Assembly (NCBI RefSeq): GCF_036090055.1 | Contig: NZ_CP107970.1 | Span: forward strand, 1,366,501 to 1,430,500 | From: Nocardioides sp. NBC_00368 | GTDB taxonomy: Bacteria; Actinomycetota; Actinomycetes; Propionibacteriales; Nocardioidaceae | Length of the DNA stretch: 64,000 bases | Direction of reading: 5' to 3' | Part shown: piece by piece, positions 23,951-31,418 of the stretch | Numbering within the stretch: position 1 is the first letter of the stretch | Layout: every line of letters starts with the position of its first letter | Notes under the pieces: generated by a model | What the model saw: only the letters and a program-made list of their open reading frames with translations | Database searches by the model: none | What the model was told of the DNA's origin: nothing | Translations under genes and position numbers: made by a program

Positions 23951-24295
23951 ATGGAACAGGCTCGCGTACGGCTCGAGGCGGAGCGCCGGCAGACGCTCGC
24001 GCGCCTGGCGGACTTGCGCGAGGACTTCGCGGCAGTCGTCGCGGCCTCGCGCGACACCAACGCCGATGACGAGCACGATCCGGAGGGAGCGACGATCGCC
24101 TTCGAGCGGTCGCAGGTCCAAGCACTCGTACGTCAGGCGCGAGAGCATCTCGCCGAGATCGACGCGGCCACGGAGCGCCTGGGCGCGGGCACGTACGGGA
24201 TCTGCGAGGAATGCGGCCGGCCGATCGCCGAAGGGCGGCTCGAAGCGCGCCCGGTGGCCCGCACCTGCATCAGCTGTGCCGGGAAGCCGAGGTGA
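23951..24295 (+). CDS. TraR/DksA-type zinc-finger protein
   Basis: A 114-residue protein with a long coiled-coil N-terminal region (residues 1-75, rich in E, R and A) and a C-terminal zinc finger YGICEECGRPIAEGRLEARPVARTCISC, in which CxxC pairs at about 85-88 and 106-109 bind zinc. This is the DksA/TraR C4 finger; DksA-like proteins enter the RNA polymerase secondary channel. The coiled coil has no clear DxxDxA tip, so activity like DksA is uncertain. Its last 26 bases overlap the convergent hydrolase gene. Confidence 0.85.
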   Translation: MEQARVRLEAERRQTLARLADLREDFAAVVAASRDTNADDEHDPEGATIAFERSQVQALVRQAREHLAEIDAATERLGAGTYGICEECGRPIAEGRLEARPVARTCISCAGKPR

Positions 24296-25271
24296 GGAAC
24301 TCGAGCAGGAGCTGGTTGGTCTCCGCAGGGCGCTCCTGCTGGACCCAGTGCCCACACCGGGGGAGGACCACCGACCGCGTGAGTCCGGGCAGGGTCTTGT
24401 CGAAACGTTCGATCTGACGGCGACCGGTGATCGCGGGGCCGTCGTACTCGCCGGCGACGAAGAGCGACGGCACGGTGATCGGCACGTCGCTGAAGGGCGC
24501 GAGATCCTCCCAGTCGCGATCGATGTTGCGGTAGCGGGCGAGCGGACCGAAGAAGTCGGAGCCGGCGAACTCGCCTTCGTAGAAGTCGACATCGGCCTCG
24601 GTCAGCCACTCGGGCATCTCGACGGGGTAGACGAACTGGTCAGAGAGCCGATCGCCACGTGGCACCAGCCCGAGCGCCCCGCGCGGACCCCTACCGGCGG
24701 CGAGCACGCCGTCGCCCGAGATCGAGTAGTAGATGCCCAGCAGCCAGCGGCGTACGTCGGGCAGGATCTCGGCCTCGACGACGCCCGGAGTCTGGAAGTA
24801 GGAGATGTAGAAGTCTTCGTCGTCACCGCCGGCCTGGGCCATCGCCTCCGTCGGCCGACGGCGCCCGGAGGGACTGAACGGCACCGACAGACCGGCCACA
24901 GCGGTGAACACGTCCGGCCGCAGCTGCGCCGATGTCCAGGCGATGGGAGCGCCCCAGTCGTGTCCGACGATGGTGGCCGTCTCCGCACCCAGAGCATGCA
25001 CCAGGCCGACGTTGTCGCCGACGTGGCGCAGCATACGGTAGTCCTCGATGACACTCGGTTTCGACGAGCCGCCGTATCCACGCACGTCGATCGCGACCGT
25101 CCGGTAGCCCGCGTCGGCGAGCGCGGCGATCTGGTGCCGCCACGAGTACCAGGACTCCGGGAACCCGTGCACCAGGATCACGAGCCGGCCGGCTGCGGGC
25201 CCTGACTCCACCCAGTGCAGGTCGATCCCGTTGACGTTCTCGGTGTGGTGAGTCACAGCGGTGTCGGGCAC
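24270..25271 (-). CDS. Alpha/beta hydrolase, epoxide-hydrolase type
   Basis: A 333-residue enzyme. The oxyanion motif HGFPESW is near residue 37, the nucleophile motif is GHDWGAP with Asp near residue 102, a cap domain follows, then VPSLFVAGEYDGPA and the His in LPRCGHWVQQERP near the end. HGFPxSW plus GHDWG is the signature of soluble epoxide hydrolases (Asp nucleophile). The start is GTG 25271 (PDTAVTHHTENV); the open frame upstream is only antisense to the recombinase. GAGGTGG precedes it by 12 bases. Confidence 0.88.
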   Translation of the reverse strand: MPDTAVTHHTENVNGIDLHWVESGPAAGRLVILVHGFPESWYSWRHQIAALADAGYRTVAIDVRGYGGSSKPSVIEDYRMLRHVGDNVGLVHALGAETATIVGHDWGAPIAWTSAQLRPDVFTAVAGLSVPFSPSGRRRPTEAMAQAGGDDEDFYISYFQTPGVVEAEILPDVRRWLLGIYYSISGDGVLAAGRGPRGALGLVPRGDRLSDQFVYPVEMPEWLTEADVDFYEGEFAGSDFFGPLARYRNIDRDWEDLAPFSDVPITVPSLFVAGEYDGPAITGRRQIERFDKTLPGLTRSVVLPRCGHWVQQERPAETNQLLLEFLTSASRHS

Positions 25272-25297
25272 GGCTGGAGTCTGCCACCTCGCCCGAG

Positions 25298-25325
25298 ATC
25301 CGCGATAGTACCCCCTATCGCAGAA
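25298..25325. other. 11-6-11 inverted repeat, dif-like or operator
   Basis: Left arm ATCCGCGATAG, centre TACCCC, right arm CTATCGCAGAA: the inner 7 bases of each arm are perfect complements and 9 of 11 positions pair overall. This is the geometry of Xer recombinase sites. It lies directly upstream of a tyrosine recombinase gene. It shows 7 of 11 left-arm matches to the true dif at 27206-27233 but a weak right arm. It also covers the -35 region before TAATAT (25342-25347), so an autoregulatory operator is the alternative. Confidence 0.5.
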
Positions 25326-25355
25326 ATGTTCGAAAAGAGTGTAATATCGGGGGAT

Positions 25356-26369
25356 GTGAGCGTACCTGACGATGGTGTGATGTTCGGCGACGTGGTGGAG
25401 GACTTCCTGACCGACCGGGCCACGCTCACTCGGCGCGGGCTCAACGACAAGTCGCGCAACGCCTACCGACAGGACATCGCCGCCTGGGCCCGGCAGCTGC
25501 ACGTCGACGCCGGTGGCGAGCCTGACGCCGACGTGCTGGCGCTGGTCCCGATCTCGGCGCTGACCGACCAGAACGTACGCATCGCCTACAGGTCCCTGCG
25601 CGAGAACTCGGCCGCGGCGACCTGTCAGCGCCGGGTCGGCACGCTGCGGCTCTTCACGCACTGGCTGCAGCTCGAGGGACACCTGCTGGTCGACCCCACG
25701 CTGCGCATCGAGGCACCCGAGCGGCCGAGCCGTCTGCCCGCGGGCTGGAGCGTCGACGAGCTCCGCCGGCTGGCACGGGTCGCCTCGACGCCGCGCGAAG
25801 GCACCGACCGGCGCCGCTGGCCGGCCCGTGACCGGGCGATCTTCGCGGTGCTGGTCACCACCGGCGTACGGGCCGCCGAGCTGTGCGGACTGACCGTCGG
25901 CTCCATCCGGCGTGAGCCCGACGGCGAGACACTGGTGCGGGTCATCGGCAAGGGCGACAAGCAGCGCAACCTGCCGTTGCCGCCGGAAGCCGTCGACGCC
26001 GTCGACCTCTATCTCGCCGAGCTCGAGACACGTTTCGGCGCTCGCGACGCCGCCGACAGCCTGTTCGTGCTGACCTCGGGCAAGCAGCTGCGTCCGGGCG
26101 CGCTCAACCACCTGGTCGAGACCTGGATCCGCCTCGCCGGCGTCCCGAAGCAGCCTGGCGAAGCCGCGCATGCCTTTCGGCACAGCGCCGCCAAGGGACT
26201 GATCCGTTCCGGCGTACCGGTGCCTGCCGTCCAGGGCCTGCTCGGTCATGAGGACCTCAAGACGACGGGGATCTACGTCAAGGCGACCGCCGCCGACACC
26301 CGCGATGCCGTCCTGCTCTCGCCAGCGCGTGAGGTGCTGCGCGAGACAGCGGCCGGGGAACCTCAGTGA
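25356..26369 (+). CDS. Tyrosine recombinase/integrase, XerC-like
   Basis: A 337-residue recombinase. The N-terminal SAM-like core-binding domain covers residues 8-110 (VEDFLTDRATLTRRGL ... ), the catalytic domain residues 130-337: Arg in TTGVRAAELCGL (about 173), HAFRHSAA (His 272, Arg 275), GHEDLKTT (His about 298) and the nucleophile Tyr in GIYVK (about 307). GTG 25356 is chosen because TAATAT at 25342-25347 ends eight bases before it (leaderless); the longer frame from ATG 25326 uses AT-rich codons unlike the rest. It lies 0.84 kb from dif and is not in the usual xerC or xerD context, so its role (dimer resolution or element integration) is open. Confidence 0.88.
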   Translation: MSVPDDGVMFGDVVEDFLTDRATLTRRGLNDKSRNAYRQDIAAWARQLHVDAGGEPDADVLALVPISALTDQNVRIAYRSLRENSAAATCQRRVGTLRLFTHWLQLEGHLLVDPTLRIEAPERPSRLPAGWSVDELRRLARVASTPREGTDRRRWPARDRAIFAVLVTTGVRAAELCGLTVGSIRREPDGETLVRVIGKGDKQRNLPLPPEAVDAVDLYLAELETRFGARDAADSLFVLTSGKQLRPGALNHLVETWIRLAGVPKQPGEAAHAFRHSAAKGLIRSGVPVPAVQGLLGHEDLKTTGIYVKATAADTRDAVLLSPAREVLRETAAGEPQ

Positions 26370-27157
26370 ACCGGGGCGACGGGCGGCTTGACCGCTCTGG
26401 TGGCGATGTAGGCCGACAGGTGCTGCGCGGTGACGTCCGCGTGGTGCGGAGCCTCGGTCAGATGAGTCAGGACGAACCCGGCGGCCAGCTGCCCGCCGAT
26501 CTGCTCGGTCAGCGAGTGGCTGTACTCGATCGGGCCATCTCCGTAGGCGCGCAGGCGATCGGCCTCGGAGAGGTCGAGCGAGCTGAACGGCAGCCGGTGA
26601 CGCACCACCAGCTCCTGCCGGTCGAGCGCCACCTCGTCGAAGATGTAGACGTCCGGGTTCATGAATCCCGTCAGAAGCGTTCCGCCAGGACGCAGCACGC
26701 GGAACGCCTCGTTCCACACCGGCGCCAGGTCCGGGGAGAACACGTTCGAGACAGGGTTGACGATGACATCGAAGTCGGCGTCGTCGAAGACTCCCAGATC
26801 ACGCATGTCGCCGAGCACGGTGCGCAGCACCAAGCCCTCACGAGCGGCCACCTCGTCGTCGCGCGCCAACTGCTTGGGCGAGTTGTCGAAGACGGTCACC
26901 GTGGCGCCCGCTGCCGCGAGGATCGGACCCTGCTGACCGCCGCCGGACGCGAGACAGAGCAGACGGACGCCGGACAGCTCGGCAGGCAGCCATTCGCGCG
27001 GCGTCGGTTCATGACCGATGAGCACGACGGACCAGTCGCCGTCACGTGCCCGGGCGATGACCTCGGGACCGACCGGCCGAGACCATTCGTTGTCGCTGTC
27101 GACCAGTCCGTCCCAGGCGACACGGTTGTACGCAACCGGGTCGAAGTCCTCTGTCAC
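26363..27157 (-). CDS. SAM-dependent methyltransferase (methyltransferase-11)
   Basis: A 264-residue enzyme: LLCLASGGGQQGPILAAAGATVTVFDNSPKQL around residues 66-97 is the SAM-binding motif I region, DFDVIVNPVSNVFSPDLAPVWNEAFRVLRPGGTLLTGF the catalytic core. The N-terminus (YNRVAWDG) is typical of the small-molecule methyltransferases found in actinobacteria. GTG 27157 is the start; it lies 49 bases left of the dif site and the open frame running through dif is not coding. Its 3' end overlaps the recombinase by seven bases. Confidence 0.85.
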   Translation of the reverse strand: MTEDFDPVAYNRVAWDGLVDSDNEWSRPVGPEVIARARDGDWSVVLIGHEPTPREWLPAELSGVRLLCLASGGGQQGPILAAAGATVTVFDNSPKQLARDDEVAAREGLVLRTVLGDMRDLGVFDDADFDVIVNPVSNVFSPDLAPVWNEAFRVLRPGGTLLTGFMNPDVYIFDEVALDRQELVVRHRLPFSSLDLSEADRLRAYGDGPIEYSHSLTEQIGGQLAAGFVLTHLTEAPHHADVTAQHLSAYIATRAVKPPVAPVH

Positions 27158-27205
27158 AGCAGTGCACTCTAACGATCGCAGGACGGCCTCGCCGCTCGGT
27201 ATCCA

Positions 27206-27233
27206 GTCGCCGATAATGCACATTATGTCAACT
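27206..27233. other. Chromosome dimer resolution site dif
   Basis: Left arm GTCGCCGATAA, centre TGCACA, right arm TTATGTCAACT: the 11-6-11 layout of XerC/XerD sites. The right arm matches 9 of 11 bases of E. coli dif as I recall it, and the whole fits the recalled actinobacterial dif consensus (CCGATAAT..ACATTATGTCAA) in all but two positions. AT-rich in an otherwise GC-rich region and non-coding. It marks the replication terminus. Confidence 0.9.
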
Positions 27234-27351
27234 TGCATGAGGAAGCACTTCTCTGAGCTGGTCCCCCGGGGTTTCCGGGCTGCGTACCGGAACTCGATGA
27301 CGTGGTGCTTCAGGACAGATCGTTCCGACTGCAGCGGATGACGCTGGCGAC

Positions 27352-28713
27352 ATGACATCCATCGACGAACTTCGCAAGCACGTGACCCGGGTGATCACGC
27401 CCGAGGATTCCGACTACGACGTCGCTCGAGCCGTCTGGAACGGCATGATCGACCGTCGACCGGCCGCTGTCGTGCCGGCCGAGAACTCAGACGACGTCAT
27501 CGCCGCGGTGAACTTCGCACGAGACGCCGGCCTGCCGCTGGCCGTACGCGGCGGCGGGCACAGCGCCCCGGGCTTCGGGACGATCGACGACGGCGTGGTC
27601 ATCGACCTGTCCCCCATGCGTTCCGTCGAGGTCGACGCCGCCGCTCGTACCGCTCGTGTGGGTGGCGGCGCGACGCTGGCCGACCTCAACGACGCCACGC
27701 ATGCGCACGGCCTGGCCGTGCCGGGCGGGATCGTGTCGACGACCGGCGTCGGCGGCCTCACGCTCGGTGGCGGCATCGGCTACCTCACCCGCGGCTTCGG
27801 GCTCACGATCGACAATCTGCGCTCGGCCGACGTCGTCACCGCGGACGGGCAGCTGCGTCGCGCCAGCGAGTCCGAGAACCCGGACCTGTTCTGGGCGCTC
27901 CGTGGAGGCAGCGGCAACTTCGGAGTCGTCACCGCCTTCGAGTTCGACCTGCACCCCGTGGACCAGGTGGTCGTCGGACTCTTCTTCTACGAGATCGAGC
28001 ATGCCGGCGACCTGCTGCGCCTCTTCCGCACCTGGGTCACCGAAGCCGACGAGCGGTGCGGCGGCTTCCCGGCATTCCAGGTGGCCCCTCCCCTGCCGTT
28101 CCTTCCCGAGGAGCGACACGGCGACACGTTCTGCGTCGCCGTCGTCCACTGGAGTGGTCCCATCGAGGAGGGCGAGGCGGCGATGCAACCGTTCCGCGAC
28201 CTCGCGCCGCGCGTGGGCGAGCTCGTGGAGCCCATGCCGTATCCGTGGCTCAACGGCGCCTTCGACGACCTGTTCCCCCGTGGCGTACGCAGCTACTGGA
28301 AGGGCAACTACGTCACCGAGCTGACCGACGAGGCCATCGACGTGCACCTGGCTCACGGACCCAAGGCACCGAACGCGAGCTCGACCATGCACCTGTACCC
28401 CATCAACGGTGCCGCTTCCCGCGTCGGCGCGACGGACACCGCGTTCTCCTACCGGCACGCCACCTTCTCGACGGTCATCGTCTCCGCCTGGCCCGACGCC
28501 TCCGAGGACGCCGCCAACATCGCCTGGGTCCGCGACTACGCCGCCGCCCTCACGCCGCACTCCGAGGCCGGCGGATACGTGAACTTCATGTCCGACGACG
28601 ACCAGGGCCGCGTCACCGACACCTATGGCAGCAACTACGCGCGACTCAAGCAGATCAAGCAGACCTACGACCCGGGGAACCTGTTCAGCCACAACCAGAA
28701 CATCAAGCCCTAG
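27352..28713 (+). CDS. FAD-binding oxidoreductase (BBE/berberine-bridge type)
   Basis: A 453-residue flavoprotein. The FAD_binding_4 domain has VRGGGHSAPGFG near residues 63-74 with the His that is covalently flavinylated in relatives, then GGATLADLNDATHAHGLAVPGGIVSTTGVGGLTLGGGIGYLTRGFGLTIDNL. The C-terminal BBE motif is NYARLKQIKQTYDPGNLFSHNQNI. Such enzymes oxidise carbohydrates or secondary metabolites with oxygen. The usual Cys of the bicovalent type (GVCPTVG) is replaced here by GIVSTTG, so attachment is probably through His only. It starts 119 bases right of dif. Confidence 0.92.
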   Translation: MTSIDELRKHVTRVITPEDSDYDVARAVWNGMIDRRPAAVVPAENSDDVIAAVNFARDAGLPLAVRGGGHSAPGFGTIDDGVVIDLSPMRSVEVDAAARTARVGGGATLADLNDATHAHGLAVPGGIVSTTGVGGLTLGGGIGYLTRGFGLTIDNLRSADVVTADGQLRRASESENPDLFWALRGGSGNFGVVTAFEFDLHPVDQVVVGLFFYEIEHAGDLLRLFRTWVTEADERCGGFPAFQVAPPLPFLPEERHGDTFCVAVVHWSGPIEEGEAAMQPFRDLAPRVGELVEPMPYPWLNGAFDDLFPRGVRSYWKGNYVTELTDEAIDVHLAHGPKAPNASSTMHLYPINGAASRVGATDTAFSYRHATFSTVIVSAWPDASEDAANIAWVRDYAAALTPHSEAGGYVNFMSDDDQGRVTDTYGSNYARLKQIKQTYDPGNLFSHNQNIKP

Positions 28714-28720
28714 GGTTGCC

Positions 28721-29101
28721 TCAGGACGTAGCGCCCGGACGATCCTCGCCGCGACGCAGCGCGAGTATGGTGCGGGCGTCGGCAGCGGTCGCGAACACGA
28801 GCGCCGACGCCGCGACCTTGGGCCCGATGGTGCCCTCGCTGCGTGCGAGATGAGCGCAGTACGCCGCGATCGCCACGTTGAGCCCGGCCCGAGCCGCCAT
28901 CCAGGGAAGTCTGCGGCGGCCGTTGAGCAGGCCCGGCACGAGCGCCAGATCGGCGGCACCGATCACGCGCAGCGCCACCGGATGGTCGCCGAGCTTCAAC
29001 GTCCGGCCCACCCATTCCGGCTTGAGAAGGATCGCCGCCCCTATCGGCAGCGTGGCCATTCCGACGACGGCGGCCGAGCGCCGCGCACTCTCAGAGTCCA
29101 T
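28721..29101 (-). CDS. Small membrane protein, DUF4267-like
   Basis: A 126-residue protein with four hydrophobic segments (VVGMATLPIGAAILLKP, ALRVIGAADLALVPGLL, AARAGLNVAIAAYCAHL, VAASALVFATAADARTIL). This four-helix arrangement resembles DUF4267-type proteins, but I cannot assign it with certainty. Starts at ATG 29101. Convergent with the FAD oxidase, seven bases apart. Confidence 0.6.
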   Translation of the reverse strand: MDSESARRSAAVVGMATLPIGAAILLKPEWVGRTLKLGDHPVALRVIGAADLALVPGLLNGRRRLPWMAARAGLNVAIAAYCAHLARSEGTIGPKVAASALVFATAADARTILALRRGEDRPGATS

Positions 29102-29139
29102 GGAGCCATCCTGTCCGACGGCTGGTGATCCGCACCCCG

Positions 29140-29155
29140 GGGCGACGCGTCGCCC
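29140..29155 (-). terminator. Hairpin between two minus-strand genes
   Basis: GGGCGAC-GC-GTCGCCC is a perfect stem, flanked by CCCCGG (29135-29140) and CCGGGG (29159-29164), which lengthen it. Lies after the stop of the 29199-29576 gene and could terminate it. Confidence 0.45.
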
Positions 29156-29198
29156 GTCCCGGGGCGAGCTGACGATCCAGCGACTCGCGGTTGCCGGG

Positions 29199-29576
29199 TC
29201 AGAGCTCGAGAATCCGTGAGGCGAGCACCTGCACGAGGTTGAGGAAGACCGAGGCTGCCGCCACCACAGTTCCGACGATGAAGAGCGGGCGACCTCCTGG
29301 ATGACCAAGACGCTCAGCCTTGCGGCCACACCACGCTCCGGCAATCGGGGGCGTGATCAGCACCAGGACCGCAGGGAGTCCTGCTCTGAGGCCGACGGCC
29401 GTGGGCACGTCTTCGTCTCCGCTCGAGTATCCCTGAACGGAGAGCAGCCAATCACCCAGGATCTCAGCCGCCACGAACGCGACAGGAAGAAGCGCGAACA
29501 CCACCCAGCCCGTACGCAGGACACGGCGGGCCGATGCACCCTCCTGGGTAGGTGGCGGTGCTGCGGGTCCGGACAT
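29199..29576 (-). CDS. Hypothetical membrane protein (3 TM)
   Basis: A 125-residue protein with a polar proline-rich N-terminus and three helices (VVFALLPVAFVAAEILGDWLL, AGLPAVLVLITPPIAGAWC, LFIVGTVVAAASVFLNLVQVLA). Between helices 2 and 3 is GRKAERLGHPGGRP. No family was recognised with certainty; actinobacterial proteins of this design occur as lone hypotheticals. ATG 29576 (SGPAAPPPT) is taken as the start; the longer frame adds a charged, low-complexity stretch. Confidence 0.55.
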   Translation of the reverse strand: MSGPAAPPPTQEGASARRVLRTGWVVFALLPVAFVAAEILGDWLLSVQGYSSGDEDVPTAVGLRAGLPAVLVLITPPIAGAWCGRKAERLGHPGGRPLFIVGTVVAAASVFLNLVQVLASRILEL

Positions 29577-29862
29577 CGCGCGATCACCCCGCATCTGGGC
29601 GCCGATGGCTCCGATTCGATCGTTGCCCTGCCGGGTCGGGCGCCGCAAGGACGAAGGTCAGCAGTGCCGGCGACGAACGCCACATCTATCTCGCCGAGAT
29701 GGACCGGATCGATCATCACAAGTGCGTTAGGACTTATTCGCCTGGCTTTCCTGCCGCAAGCGTCCAAATGAACCGAAATGACTATGGCTCCGCCTCGAAT
29801 CGAGGTGTCAGACTCCCGGCGTCCGAGCAACTGCGCCCAGCACATTCGTCTATCGGGGGAAC
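29577..29862. other. Gene-free stretch, nothing recognised
   Basis: No frame here has convincing coding character. A frame on the minus strand contains VMIDPVHLGEIDVAFVAG, which could be a decayed membrane-protein fragment, but I see no start or homologue. The end holds the promoter and TCGGGGG of the next gene. Confidence 0.4.
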
Positions 29863-30372
29863 ATGAGCATGCGCATCGAGAGCATCTGCACGGCGATCGC
29901 GGTCGCCGCCAGCGCGACGGTCTTGGCTGCTACGCCGGCATCGGCGAGCGGCAGCCCGCACTTCATCAAGCACCTGACCAAGGTCACCGACGCCGACCTC
30001 TCCTCGGTCACCGTCGCGTTCAAGGAGGCCGGCCTCGAGAGCGGCGCGGTCGAGACGATCACCGTGACCGCTCACCTCGACGCGACCTATCAGTGCGTCA
30101 ACCGCGGTGGCCACAATCCGGATGACCCCAAGAAGACCGTGGTTAGCGGTGACTACTCGAAGTCCGGCGAGTTCAAGGCGGCCAGGAACGGCAACGTGAC
30201 CGGCTCCTTGACGGTGACGGCACCCGCCCCTGGCACGGTCCTCGACTGCCCCAGGGGGCAGACGGCGAAGCACACGGTGTCGACGTGGTCGAGCATCTCG
30301 GTCACCGACGAGGACACCCTGGCGACAATCGCTCTCCCGGGCACCCACTCCTTCGGCGAGCCCGTCGACTGA
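29863..30372 (+). CDS. Secreted hypothetical protein
   Basis: A 169-residue exported protein. The signal peptide is residues 1-28 (ESICTAIAVAASATVLAATPASA); the mature part is beta-rich with one Cys at about residue 78 (TYQCVNRGGH) and one near 128 (LDCPRGQ) that could form a disulfide. The pattern of NRGG(H/N)NPxDPKK and a following VSGxYxKSGxF is seen in a family of secreted actinobacterial proteins of unknown function. The bidirectional hairpin at 30397-30431 follows its stop. Confidence 0.6.
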   Translation: MSMRIESICTAIAVAASATVLAATPASASGSPHFIKHLTKVTDADLSSVTVAFKEAGLESGAVETITVTAHLDATYQCVNRGGHNPDDPKKTVVSGDYSKSGEFKAARNGNVTGSLTVTAPAPGTVLDCPRGQTAKHTVSTWSSISVTDEDTLATIALPGTHSFGEPVD

Positions 30373-30396
30373 CGACCTCTACGCGACAGCGCTGTC

Positions 30397-30431
30397 GAGA
30401 CCTCGATCGGGCCGGCCCCGATGGAGGTCTC
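30397..30431. terminator. Bidirectional terminator between convergent genes
   Basis: GAGACCTC-G-ATCGGG (30397-30411) pairs with CCCGAT-G-GAGGTCTC (30417-30431): 14 pairs with one G-G mismatch, 5-base loop. It overlaps the stop codon of the minus-strand gene and serves both converging genes. Confidence 0.7.
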
Positions 30432-30942
30432 ATCCCTTGTCGGGACCGTTGGCACGTACCCGCTCGACGTTGACCAGCGACTCCTGGAGCTCCTCGAGCC
30501 ACTCGCTCGAGTGCTGCTGGACGAGCTTGACGCACCAGCCGAGCGCATCGCTCCTGCTCCGGGCGACGCCGCCGGAGACCAGCAGGTCGAGGACCTTGCG
30601 CTCGGGCTGACGCAGCCGGGTCATCACCGGCGCGGAGACGGTGGTGAACATGTGCCGCTCTCCCCCGATCTCCACGCCCCAGGAGACCTTCCGGTCGAAC
30701 CGCCGCTCCGCCTGCCGCGCCACGGCCATCCGGTCCTCGCGGGTACGCTCGCGGAACTCGCTCGCTCTCCCCTCGTTGGCTGCTGCCCGCTCTTCGTCCG
30801 AAGCACCCTCGGCGGTCTTCGGCTCCTGGATCCGCCCGACGACGGTGATCTCCTCGCGGTCGACCACCACATCGACGATCTCGTCGTACACACCATCGGG
30901 CAGCCGTCCGCTGAACCACCCGCGCAACTCACTTGTAAGCAT
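30430..30942 (-). CDS. Uncharacterised actinobacterial protein with ribbon-helix-helix-like end
   Basis: A 170-residue soluble protein. The first half (VVDREEITVVGRIQEP) is a small beta unit; the middle (EGASDEERAAANEGRASEFRERTREDRMAVARQAE) is a long charged helix; then comes RKVSWGVEIGG ... TVSAPVMTRLRQPERKVLDLLVSGGVARSRSDALGWCVKLV. The segment LDLLVSGGVARSRSDALGWCV resembles the helices of CopG/ribbon-helix-helix proteins. I recall close relatives only as conserved hypotheticals. The ATG at 30942 lies inside the 22-bp palindrome at 30935-30956, so it is probably autoregulated. Function not assigned. Confidence 0.7.
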   Translation of the reverse strand: MLTSELRGWFSGRLPDGVYDEIVDVVVDREEITVVGRIQEPKTAEGASDEERAAANEGRASEFRERTREDRMAVARQAERRFDRKVSWGVEIGGERHMFTTVSAPVMTRLRQPERKVLDLLVSGGVARSRSDALGWCVKLVQQHSSEWLEELQESLVNVERVRANGPDKG

Positions 30943-30956
30943 GTAATCATGCTTAC
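30935..30956. promoter_or_regulatory. 22-bp palindromic operator at a start codon
   Basis: GTAAGCATG-TAAT-CATGCTTAC: perfect 9-base arms with a 4-base centre. The ATG of the minus-strand gene (30942) lies in the palindrome, so a bound protein would block the start of transcription and translation. AT-rich compared with the surroundings. Confidence 0.7.
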
Positions 30957-30983
30957 TCGGCGACGCGGCGAATTCAAGGGCGG

Positions 30984-31247
30984 CTACGCAGAGGCCGCGA
31001 TCCCGAGCACCTCGACGAGTGCGATCACGGTCGCAACCGCGGCGGTGGCGAGGACGCGACGACGCCCCAGAAGCAGGTACGCAGCCAGTCCGGCCACCGC
31101 CAGTGCCGCGCCGAGGCGCCACCACAGCTGACCGTCGGTCAGTGGATGACGGACGACGACGAGCGCGGCGACGACGAACGAGAGGTGCGTACGCCGCCAG
31201 GCGAGCTCGGTCCGCTCGGGCTGCAGGCCCGGGTCTCCCCCACTCAC
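30984..31247 (-). CDS. DUF202 membrane protein
   Basis: An 87-residue protein with the DUF202 signature PERTELAWRRTHLSFVVAALV at residues 8-28, a second helix (LWWRLGAALAVAGLAAYLLL) and a third (VLATAAVATVIALVEVLGIA). DUF202/YidH-type proteins are small membrane proteins of unknown function, often in pairs; no partner is present here. GTG 31247 is preferred, giving the usual short family N-terminus; GTG 31274 is the alternative. Confidence 0.82.
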   Translation of the reverse strand: MSGGDPGLQPERTELAWRRTHLSFVVAALVVVRHPLTDGQLWWRLGAALAVAGLAAYLLLGRRRVLATAAVATVIALVEVLGIAASA

Positions 31248-31418
31248 ACCAGCAGTGCCATCGAGGGACCTCACCCTGACCCTCACCCGACGCCGGCTCG
31301 CCGGGCTGCTCGGCACGCGGAGCCTCGACGGGATCGACCACTCCGGTGACCTCGGCGTGCTCCAGCGGCTGCTGGGGGTGCTCGAGGCTCCCGACCCGGC
31401 GTTCCCTATCGTGTCCGC

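Noticed and set aside
25300..25323. Terminator reading of the inverted repeat before the recombinase
   Set aside because: Both neighbouring genes are transcribed away from it, so no transcript would end here; Xer-type site or operator is more sensible.
25272..26717. Long open frame upstream of the epoxide hydrolase (minus strand)
   Set aside because: It is antisense to the recombinase gene and has no domain; the hydrolase starts at GTG 25271.
29357..29845. 162-codon frame on the minus strand
   Set aside because: Overlaps the membrane protein gene 29199-29576 in another frame; only a short stretch looks protein-like and no start signal was found.
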